Part shown: positions 8,621 to 16,034 of the stretch, in pieces
Position numbering within the stretch: the first letter of the stretch is position 1
Layout of the letters: each line of letters begins with the position of its first letter
DNA from: Stephanodiscus triporus
Lineage: Eukaryota > Bacillariophyta > Thalassiosirophyceae > Thalassiosirales > Thalassiosiraceae
Length of the DNA: 16,034 nucleotides
NCBI GenBank assembly: GCA_036939755.1
Contig: JALLAZ010000402.1
Location: forward strand, 1-16,034
Direction: 5' to 3'
Made by a program: the position numbers and the translations under genes
The notes under the pieces: generated by a model
Database searches by the model: none
Told to the model about the DNA's origin: nothing
The model's input: only the letters and a program-made list of their open reading frames with translations

Positions 8621-8911
8621 GGTGGGAAGGAAGGTTCTAGTGGAAATATGACGATTGCTCGGGTGTTTGTTTCGTGCGTTAGCCTGCAGGAGATGATGAT
8701 GATGAGATTCTCTGTATCATTTTCCCTCTGAGGAGTTTTTTTTTTTCAAATTCGGGGGAGAGCCTTGGTAGATACGCCGCGGAGGAAAGAGGGATAAAAA
8801 TAATAATTCGCTGACGGACAGGCGCTTGTCCAGGAGAGAGCCACAAAGAAAAAAAGTGTGGTGGCGGGCGGGTGGATAATAGAATCTCTGAGGTCACATT
8901 ATTCTGACAAC
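8621..8911. promoter_or_regulatory. Divergent promoter between phosphatase-GNAT gene and acidic/basic gene
   Basis: A 291-bp gap between two outward-transcribed genes, containing T-rich (8736-8747) and A-rich tracts. No recognisable regulatory motif was found. The call follows from orientation. Confidence 0.4.
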
Positions 8912-9844
8912 ATGGGAAGATACAATCGACAGGCAACCAAAGCAGCCAAGGCCCGTTTGTCTGGCGCCATACCATCAAACTCACCGAAGAATAAAAAGGT
9001 GGCGTTTGGCGATGACGACAATGATGAGGAGCAGATTCGGCAGAAGGAAATCGACGAGGGAAAAAATGTCGTCGAAAAAGCCGATTCAGGCATCAGTGAT
9101 AATATTGATGATGATGAAGGTGACGACGACGACGACGACGACTATGCTGTCGAAGAAATGTCGGGCAGTGCCGCTCGCGAATCGATACAGAGGCTACGTG
9201 ATGATGAACGCAAAGTAGTGAGGGAAACCGCGTCGAAAAAGAAGCGAAGGAAGAAGGATGATGTCGCCAAGAATGATTTAGAGTCTGAAAACTACGACGG
9301 CTCTCAGGGCGACGATGTAAACAACGAGGAAGACGAGGAAGACGAGGAGGAGGAGGAGATTGAATTCACGGATGATTTCTTCAAAATGGTAGACTCTGAA
9401 CGAGCTGACCAATTACAGAAGACGAAGAAGGAGCGGAAACACAACAAAATGCTTCAGCAGAAAATGCTAGGGAAGCACACCACCTTTGTCGTGGAGGGTG
9501 ACTATAAGATGGTTGATGCACCCCATAAAATGGAACAAAACATCGAAGTTGTTGCACTCGGCGGTGGTGGAGGATCCATTGAAGAATCTTCTACCAATGT
9601 TCATTCGGAACGACTGCTCCTCATTTCCGCAACAATGGGATCGTCCCCCTCTAAGGCGGCTGTCGCTTTCGCACGGGGTAGCATGATGTGTGGAACGACC
9701 AAAAAACGAAGCTCTGACAGCCGGAAGAGGAAGAGTAAAGACGAAGAGACGTGGAAACGATCTAGGAAACTGAATACATTGGGCATCGGATCTCGACCTG
9801 GCCAGGCAGCTACTTTGTTTGTCTGTAAGAAGAAGCGATCTTGA
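8912..9844 (+). CDS. Unrecognised acidic/basic low-complexity protein, probably nuclear or nucleolar
   Basis: Single exon, 310 aa, starting at the ATG in gacaacATGgga (A at -3, G at +4). An upstream GTG in the same frame at 8858 is not a credible eukaryotic start. I do not recognise the family. Residues 1-40 are basic (MGRYNRQATKAAKARLSG, NKKVAFGDDD). Long Asp/Glu runs follow (D7 around 9124-9144, E-rich around 9330-9360), separated by a KKKRRKK nuclear-localisation-type cluster. A predicted coiled/helical segment DDFFKMVDSERADQLQKTKK comes next, then a Gly5 spot. The C-terminus is again basic (KKRSSDSRKRKSKDE, WKRSRKL) and ends GIGSRPGQAATLFVCKKKRS. Alternating acidic and lysine-rich blocks are common in U3-snoRNP and other ribosome-biogenesis factors, so a nucleolar role is a reasonable guess but no more. 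Its 3' end faces PIG-A only 56 bp away. Confidence 0.8.
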   Translation: MGRYNRQATKAAKARLSGAIPSNSPKNKKVAFGDDDNDEEQIRQKEIDEGKNVVEKADSGISDNIDDDEGDDDDDDDYAVEEMSGSAARESIQRLRDDERKVVRETASKKKRRKKDDVAKNDLESENYDGSQGDDVNNEEDEEDEEEEEIEFTDDFFKMVDSERADQLQKTKKERKHNKMLQQKMLGKHTTFVVEGDYKMVDAPHKMEQNIEVVALGGGGGSIEESSTNVHSERLLLISATMGSSPSKAAVAFARGSMMCGTTKKRSSDSRKRKSKDEETWKRSRKLNTLGIGSRPGQAATLFVCKKKRS

Positions 9845-9850
9845 GAAGAC

Positions 9851-9865
9851 GGGGGGGGGGGGGGG
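9851..9865 (+). repeat. G15 homopolymer
   Basis: Fifteen consecutive G lie in the 56-bp gap between the stop codons of two convergent genes. The length may be inexact because such runs are error-prone in sequencing and polymorphic in vivo. Confidence 0.9.
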
Positions 9866-9900
9866 TCATCCAAGTTTTTCTATACTTAACTGCTATGATT

Positions 9901-11408
9901 TTACGAGTCTACGAAACGCGTCTTCCTGTCATTTTTGGGTTCATAGCAGATGTCTGGGACAACATCAATGAGATCTCGAGGCTGCCACCATTCAACAAGG
10001 GACACGACGAAATGCAACGTTATTGCCAAAATACAGACAACGTAGCCTGCTATCCCTCCAACAGTTTTGTAACGAGTCAAACGTTGCAAAAATGAAAGCC
10101 GTGGTTCATTCAACAGCTCATCATAAATTATCATAGTTTCCCTGGCAACTCTATCCCATGAATACATGTATTTTACTCGTCGATGAAATTCAAACGGATC
10201 AATAGATTCGATTTTTTCTGAGATTACCGTTGACAATCCCCTCACTAGAGAATCGACATTAGGATCAGCCAAATGAATCATATCGGGGGGGAGCACCTCT
10301 GGCACTCCTCCTACATTCGTGGATACCACTATGAGACCCGCGGACGCCGCCTCTAATATTGCTATGCAAAATGACTCGGTCAAGGAGCAGTTCAGAAATA
10401 TATGCCCACGAACCAATACGTCCCGCACGGATCTGTGTGGTACAAATCCGAGGAAGTCGACCCGGTCCTGAAGACGCTCTCGTTCCACCATTTCCTCTAA
10501 GGCCAGTTTCTTGCTCCCGTCTCCACCAATCAGAAAATCAACATTGGGGAAAGTCCTGCATATTGGAGGGATTATACCAACTAGCAAGTCAACACCCTTT
10601 CTGTATACCAGACGCGATACCACAACAACCGTAACTCTACTTTTGTCGCGTTTGCATGGCTTAGGAGTAAATTTGGTAGAATCCACTGCATTGGGAATGA
10701 CGTGCACAATGGAAGGCTGTATTCTTGCCCGCAAAATGAAATTGTCGCGACATGTATGTGATACACATATAACAGCACCAACTGTCGACATCGTCACTTT
10801 CAATACCTAATAAGTCAAGCACAAAATGGAAGGTTGGGAGTTATCATCATACATGTTTTCGAAAAAAAATTGTATGACTGAAAACACCTCACCCTGTTCA
10901 AAATTATTGATGCGATGTCATTAAATCCAAACAAGGAATGGTCTGTGTACACGCTAGCCAATCCCAACTCTGCAGCATAAGTAATAGCCTCGTTAGCCAA
11001 AGTTGACGTCGCCTGGTGAGAATGTACTATTTCTATCCCCTCTCGAATGAATATCCATCGAAGGAGCGGAAAGGTGATCGTAAACGTCGGCAGGCAGTCC
11101 TCGTCGGTCATTGGTAAAAATGGGCAATAGTACACCTTCAAGCCTCCGGGGAGGTATCGCACGCCCGTTCGTTTGCTCTTTCGTCTCGTGAGTACTCCAT
11201 CGTCGCCTAGAGCCTCTGCATCAGGACAGTTGTAGGCATGAGTTATCACGATGACCTTATGCCCCAAACGCAGTAGGTTGTGAGAGAGAGACCAAATGTG
11301 ATTTTCGACGCCGCCTAACCGAGGATAGAAAAAATCGCAAACCATGGCGATGCGATGACGCCGATGCGCCGGCCCCCCTCCGTTAGATGATGTCATCTTG
11401 GCATCCAT
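9901..11408 (-). CDS. PIGA: PIG-A, catalytic subunit of GPI-GlcNAc transferase (2 exons)
   Basis: Exons 11408-10893 and 10806-9901; one 86-nt intron (donor GTGAGG, acceptor TTAG). Product 473 aa, close to the usual PIG-A length. It is a GT4-type retaining glycosyltransferase that moves GlcNAc from UDP-GlcNAc to phosphatidylinositol on the cytosolic face of the ER, the first step of GPI-anchor synthesis, within a multi-subunit complex. The N-terminal Rossmann half has MVCDFFYPRLGGVENH, VHSHQATSTLA and the strongly conserved TDHSLFGFND. The splice join gives ILNR/VLKVTMSTVGAVICVSHT. The C-terminal half has VIPNAVD, VVSRLVYRKGVDLL, GGDGSKK and the GT4 E-x7-E at Glu316/Glu324 (TESFCIAILEAASAG), then GGVPEVLP. 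A single hydrophobic helix at about 424-444 fits the known C-terminal ER anchor. The second in-frame ATG (11396) could also serve as start. Confidence 0.96.
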
Positions 11409-11929
11409 CTCGCGTCTTACTCAGCATTTTTCCTTCGCTGCCGCCACGAGAACTGGATGGTGCAGTTGCCTCCCGGCGTCATTGCCTCGACACAAGGGAC
11501 AAGGCACAAGCCACGAGGGCGATTTCTTTGGTGATATGGTAGTACGTGTAGGATACCTACCATACGATATGTTATCGTACATCATACTTACCAAACCCGC
11601 CCACTAATTAAATGGGAGTCTCTTGTAGGTACGGGCTCCCGCCATAGGTAGTACCATATCCACTACGATATCGAAGATTTCTTTCGTGGATAGCCGAAGA
11701 GGTGTCAACTGAAGCGCCGCAAAGTTTGGGGAGCAGCATCATCGACACCTCCGATCCGCCCTGCTGGCCATCAGAAATCAGAATCCAGTGAGCCAAACAG
11801 AAAGAACAAATCTTATCACCACACAAAAAAAGCACCCAACGTCGGGATCAAAACAAGCCGCTGACATTCAAACGTCTCTGTTAGTTTATCATCATACACT
11901 TTTTCGTCGGCGTCAGATTGCGCATCACG
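11409..11929. promoter_or_regulatory. Divergent intergenic region, PIG-A / GTP-GDP carrier, dyad-rich
   Basis: 521 bp without a gene, between two outward-transcribed genes. The core 11533-11673 is packed with inverted repeats: gtagg-ata-cctac (11548-11560); tacgata-tgt-tatcgta (11563-11579); the palindrome cgatatcg (11666-11673); and outer arms gatatggta (11533-11541) and taccatatc (11652-11660). TACGATA occurs three times counting both strands (11563, 11573, 11664). This fits a shared cis-regulatory region, but no factor can be named. The rest shows nothing notable. Confidence 0.5.
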
Positions 11930-13231
11930 ATGACTCCCAACGAAGACAAATCCACCTTGTCCGTTACTGCTACCAGTCCCATCCAATCGTCTGGGGGTAA
12001 GGGCACGGCTAGGATCATCGGGTCAGCAGTGGCCGGCTTTGCTGAGCTGGCCCTATTCCATCCTGTCGATACCGTCGCTAAGCGTTTGATGTCTACGTGA
12101 GTGCAAGGATATAAGATATGGGATTTTCGGAGAATGAATTTTCGAAGATGTCGTCATTGTTTCTCGTTCGAGCTTTCTCTCACATTGACTACGTCCATCT
12201 CCATATTGCCCGCTCGCCTAAAGCGAAACGAAGCTCATTGCGCTAAACTCGCCTGCGCAAACGGCATCAAATCTTAACCTTGCCATCTTCCGTAACTCTG
12301 CCGCGGAAGGCATCGGCCGGAAGGCCATCAGTCTCTTCCCTGGGATCGGTTTTGGGGCTGCGTACAAAATCCTCCAGGTAGGTGCATTCATGGACATGCA
12401 ACAGGTCGTAATTTTCAGAACGCGCCAATACCAACCTCTCTCGCCTTTCGCTCCTCTCATCTCTGATGTATCCTCGAAATCTTCCAGCGTGTCTACAAAT
12501 TCGGTGGTCAGCCGGTTGTTTTGGATATAATGACAAAACGGTATGGCGCAGACTTCGACGATCGCTTTGGTCATAAACTTGGACGGACGCTTCTCTCGGC
12601 CACAAGTGGATCACTTATCGGGGTTGGTGAAAGTAAGTATAAGCATGATGATTGCTTATAAATAGTTTACGGTTTCGAACATGCAACACTCAACGGTGAC
12701 ATGGGTCATGCACCTCATTTGCGTACAACAACAGTTATTCTCCTGCCACTGGATGCACTTAAGGTGAAAGCGCAAACTGCTCCCGAACAATTAAAAGGAC
12801 GAGGGGTTATTGGTATCTTCGCAAAGGAAGGATTTGGATTGTACCGTGGCGCTGCCACAACCGCCATGCGAAATGCTCCTGGCAGTTTTGCCCTTTTCGG
12901 AGGTAACACTGCAGCAAAGACTTTCATGGGGGTGGGAGAGGACGGAGTCCGTGCGACTTGGGCTCAAGATGCCATCGCATCTTGCATCGGAGCCACGGCG
13001 TCCATCACAGTGGCTCAGCCTCTGGATGTAATCAAGACGCGAATTCAGAACAGGCCGTTCGATTCTCCGGAATCTGGAGGGGCAATCTTCAAGCGTTTGA
13101 TTAAGAACGAAGGAATTGGTGGATTGTTCAAAGGATTGACGCCAAAGCTTGCTATAGTTGGACCTAAGCTCATCTTCTCCTTTACTGTCGCGCAGCAAGT
13201 CATCAGCTACTTTGAGCAAGTGCTCAAATGA
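11930..13231 (+). CDS. GGC1: Mitochondrial GTP/GDP carrier, Ggc1-type (4 exons)
   Basis: Exons 11930-12096, 12224-12377, 12488-12632, 12735-13231; introns 127, 110 and 102 nt, all GT-AG. Product 320 aa, a mitochondrial carrier (SLC25) with three repeats of two helices in the inner membrane. Signature motifs: HPVDTVAKRL (44-53), LPLDALKVK (159-167) and QPLDVIKTRIQ (about 250-260). The first departs from Px[DE]xx[KR] by one position, as in yeast Ggc1. Close matches to Ggc1/Yhm1 as I remember it: KRLMS, AAYKILQRVYKFGGQP across a splice join, SLIGVGEI, RNAPGSFALFGGN, TRIQNR, PESG, FKGLTPKL, and GPKLIFSF. The family exchanges matrix GDP for cytosolic GTP; in yeast it supports mitochondrial nucleic-acid and protein synthesis and iron balance. 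The assignment to GTP/GDP rests on these family-specific stretches. It is divergent from PIG-A and convergent with sulfite oxidase. Confidence 0.93.
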
Positions 13232-13607
13232 AGGGAGACGGTCCTTGCGGCGATTTCTCATATATTAGGAGACAAGGGCTTGGCAGTCCCTGCTATGGCT
13301 ACACTAGATATATCTTTTGTCAGTTTTGGGCTTCTCCGTTTTTGGTCCAGTCAAGTAAAGCAATTAGGCTCGATAATATCGCGATGCATTACTGTTAACA
13401 TATGCATGTCAGCCCCGATTTTTGCTTAGGTGTGACTTCATCGTTCGATCATTGCATCATTATCTTTGATCTGGCTGCCCTTCGGGTTGATAACATCAGT
13501 TCCTACAAATGCTTTACCCCGGCCTAGTGGTTTCGACATTATTCCGTCAAAATGGCTACATTTGTTCGGGCCTAATTCTGCTGCTGATGTAATTGAAAGT
13601 CCTCTTG
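13232..13607. other. Convergent intergenic region, no gene seen
   Basis: 376 bp between the stop codons of the GTP/GDP carrier (+) and sulfite oxidase (-). AT-rich with short palindromes (cgata-a-tatcg near 13370; two atgcat sites at 13384 and 13403). I see no coding sequence, repeat family or RNA gene. It presumably holds both 3' UTRs. Confidence 0.6.
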
Positions 13608-15431
13608 CTATACCACTTTATGCCTTAGTCGAAACCAGCTATTATTCCCCAGCCCTCTTACATTCCACATCCCATCGCTAGATTCTGGCTGTGTATTGAA
13701 CGCCTTATCTACACCCTTACAACACAATTCAACTGATATCCCATCCTCACAAACGGTCGCAGGAATGGAGGGGCATTCCCAAAACACCCATGCCCATGCT
13801 CTTCCATATGGTTGGTTGAATCCATGTGTGATATTAGTAATTTCCCAGGTTTTGCCATTGTTACCTGTTACGTCGACTCGAACAATATTTCTTCCGCCAC
13901 CTTTGATTTCCACGAGATAGTTTGATTAAGTTCAATGAATGTTTCAAGGCAAACATGTTCTTAGTACAACGACTGAAAATACTCACCAGCCCAAGCCCAG
14001 CCACTCGCCTTGACCAACACAGTCTCACCTGGCACCAACCTCTGTACTGCATCACCACTCGCCTCTACCACCCTGCTCACTTTCGTAATTCCCGAGAAGA
14101 CGCTAACTTCACTCAACCCTGGCATCTGCTCCAAATCTACCTCGCTCGCATTGTGCACAGACGGCGGTAAAATTTTATAATTCAATCCTCTGTGCCACGC
14201 CCCTTCCGCCTCTTCCTCCGCCAACTCCAATCTCGATACCCACTTGGGACTCCGCACCGCAGCATACCCAGGAACGATGACTCGAAGTGGATAGCCATGC
14301 TCGCGGTTGAGTATTCCATCATTCATTTCATAGGCTATGATTACATCTCCAAAGGGAGAAAGCGCCTTGCCGACGTCAATAGAGGATAGCATTCCGTCGA
14401 GGGATTCAAAGCGTATGTGCTGTAGATTAGGGTGCTGATCGAGGAGTCTTTGCACATTTTGAAGCGTCTCTGGAAGGCTACTTATGCTATGGCTTTTGCT
14501 TGTGCAATAGACGCCCTCTGCAGGCTCTTGTTCAATTGCAAGCTGTTCCGATGCAAGCATCAATACATCCACCAACCTTGCTCCACCCCACTTGGCTGTA
14601 GAGATCGCTCCCTGGCTCCAAGGTGTCCCACTGGTCTCTCTAAGATCGTTGAATCCGCTACGTCGATTACCACTACATTGCAGAGTTGACGTAACTTCCA
14701 CCTTGGGAAGCGATTTGATTTGTGCCAGTGATAGTTTAGCTGTTTGCTTCTGGCCAGATAGAAGTGACAAATCCACATCCAATCGAAAGGCCTCTTCTTG
14801 CTCCTTGCTCAGCAAGGGAACAGGATGATGATGTCGAATGTAAAACTCCGAGACAGGTGTAATATACTGGGAATTCAAAATATCCGCTGGCACCTCTGCG
14901 TTCATAGGTGTGTCATTATGCACCTTCAAGAGAGGACTGCGAGTTGGTTCATTCTCATATGGGTCACTTTCTTCGCTGAGCTTGTCCATGATCTCGTCCA
15001 CTTTTTCTTGATCGGAAGGGTGGAGTTCACCAATGAGCATCTTCTCCATATATCTCTGAGGCAGATCTGTAGAAAAATGTTGTCGGTATACTGATGTACG
15101 AACGGGTATTAGCATGCTCAGACGTGTGAGAATGACAACAAAGCGTAAAGGCCATACTCTACACAAACGAACATCCTCACCATGCCAATGAGGCTCGATA
15201 GGCCCGCCCGCCGCCAATAATATCTTGTGGCTACCTCCCGGATGATTGCCAATGAAATCAGTCACATCATACACGCAACCTCCGTAAGTCATCCATACAC
15301 GTTTGTCGGGTCCCTCGCCGTTGTTCTTGGAAACTTGTGCCATTGTGTAGGTGGGAAGCTGGACTTGTTTTTCTTCATTAGTTGCGCCACTACTGCTTCT
15401 AATGCTGCTGCTTCTAATGCTGCTGCTTCTA

Positions 15432-15463
<32 letters not shown>

Positions 15464-15772
15464 AATGCTGCTGCTGCTGCTGCTAATGCTCGAATTTGCC
15501 TCGCATTGGCTAAGAAGAATCGAACCACCTGATAGCGCCCCAGATGCAGCAATTATAGCAGATGCTGCCATGAGCAAGGTTGACCTTTGTTGAATTCCAT
15601 CTTCTTGATCCTGATAACGGTGCTGGCTGCGAGGGTACGTGGATAGCGAAGAGGAAGGAACAGTTCCTACATCTGGCATCATCGTTTCTCGTGGGTAATG
15701 TGCCAAAATTGGTCTGTGGAAAGTGAGCAGGCTTCCTCGGCGGACAAGTCTACTCGCTTGATGAGAGATCAT
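13608..15772 (-). CDS. SUOX: Sulfite oxidase with cytochrome b5 domain (3 exons)
   Basis: Exons 15772-15181, 15090-13987 and 13900-13608; introns 90 nt (donor GTGAGG) and 86 nt (GTGAGT). Product 662 aa; the first ATG is at 15772. It oxidises sulfite to sulfate, the last step of sulfur amino acid breakdown, passing electrons from molybdenum cofactor to b5 heme and then cytochrome c. The N-terminus is basic (SRLVRRGS). A hydrophobic run follows (about 66-88, LLMAASAIIAASGALSGGSI) and then a polyserine linker (94-128). The b5 domain has NHPGG with heme ligand His177 and YRQH with His202, the latter reached only after splicing. Mo domain: FYIRHHHPVP, TLQCSGNRR with Mo ligand Cys336, and GAISTAKWGGARL. 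The dimerisation domain starts at GWAWAGGGRNIVRVDV, spans the second splice join, and ends QPESSDGMWNVRGLGNNSW. This is the animal-type (b5-bearing) arrangement rather than the plant peroxisomal form, which lacks the heme domain. Mitochondrial intermembrane-space location is inferred. Confidence 0.95.
15389..15493 (-). repeat. AGC-type microsatellite encoding polyserine
   Basis: Plus-strand gct repeats interrupted by aat, including three near-perfect 15-nt units (gcttctaatgctgct) at the left end. On the minus strand this is AGC/ATT/AGA codons giving Ser runs with Ile and Ile-Arg interruptions in the linker between membrane segment and b5 domain of sulfite oxidase. Being a triplet repeat it can change length without frameshift. 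Confidence 0.95.
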
Positions 15773-16034
15773 GGTCAAATTTAACTCTATGCTTCAAGAT
15801 GCAGGGTTGGTATGGTACACTCAACAAGCAAGATGCGAAGTCGAGTTCTTGGAGAACAGCTCGGAATTTGTTCGGCGGACGGCGCGCGGAGTGTGGGCTA
15901 GCTGTGTCTTCTGGTGGAGATTCGGCGGGAACTCCTCTTGTGGGGATACCAAAAACTGTTATACTGTACGTTTGACCTCAATTTACCACCCCCAAATTGG
16001 GGGCAAATTCACCGCGACCCCTGGTGGCCTAACC
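15773..16034. other. Upstream region of sulfite oxidase gene (to window end)
   Basis: 262 bp upstream of the sulfite oxidase ATG, probably promoter and 5' UTR. No gene is seen. A near-perfect palindrome lies at 15989-16003 (cccccaa-a-ttggggg). Confidence 0.4.

Noticed and set aside
12218..12614. Overlapping minus-strand ORFs of 115-118 aa across the carrier gene
   Set aside because: They are antisense to exons 2 and 3 of the Ggc1-type carrier, whose frame is supported by family motifs.
15391..15489. gct repeat as a CRISPR or satellite array
   Set aside because: It is a triplet microsatellite inside an exon, with no spacers.
15227..15593. Poly-Ala and poly-Leu ORFs over the gct repeat
   Set aside because: Other-frame readings of the microsatellite; only the polyserine frame joins to the sulfite oxidase domains.

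Overview
The window looks like a compact nuclear locus of a unicellular eukaryote. A diatom or other stramenopile alga is my best guess. The support is indirect: eight protein genes in 16 kb; 13 confidently placed GT-AG introns, all 69-127 nt, most with GTGAG/GTAAG donors; very short gaps between genes; and a mix of fungal/animal-like (Ggc1, PIG-A, WDR44, sulfite oxidase) and plastid-lineage-type proteins. No rRNA, tRNA, CRISPR or transposon was found. The lineage call is an inference, not a search result.

Layout, left to right: (1) an MFS sugar-porter-type transporter (+, 4 exons, 209-2419). (2) A WDR44-like WD40 protein (-, 2864-5725 or 5878) with a textbook FFAT motif at its N-terminus. 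(3) A nucleoside diphosphate kinase (+, 4 exons, 6028-7002) with a mitochondrial-type presequence and a membrane segment. (4) A histidine-phosphatase/GNAT acetyltransferase fusion (-, 2 exons, 7095-8620). (5) An unrecognised acidic/basic, probably nuclear or nucleolar protein (+, 8912-9844). (6) PIG-A, the catalytic subunit of the first step of GPI-anchor synthesis (-, 2 exons, 9901-11408). (7) A Ggc1-type mitochondrial GTP/GDP carrier (+, 4 exons, 11930-13231). (8) A cytochrome-b5-containing sulfite oxidase (-, 3 exons, 13608-15772) with a polyserine microsatellite.

The eight genes alternate strictly in strand (+ - + - + - + -). This gives four convergent pairs, with 3' ends only 56-444 bp apart, and three divergent pairs that probably share promoters. 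Two proteins (NDPK and sulfite oxidase) carry a basic presequence followed by a hydrophobic stretch, a layout associated with sorting to the mitochondrial intermembrane space or inner membrane. With the GTP/GDP carrier, three of the eight genes point to mitochondria.

The most interesting items beyond the ordinary genes are: the FFAT motif in the WDR44-like protein; the phosphatase-acetyltransferase fusion; a cluster of three strong hairpins with two complementary loops in the 2713-2820 intergenic region, overlapped by a 56-codon minus-strand ORF; stop-free introns whose length is a multiple of three; and a dyad-rich divergent promoter between PIG-A and the GTP/GDP carrier. I did not find an undescribed multi-gene system.
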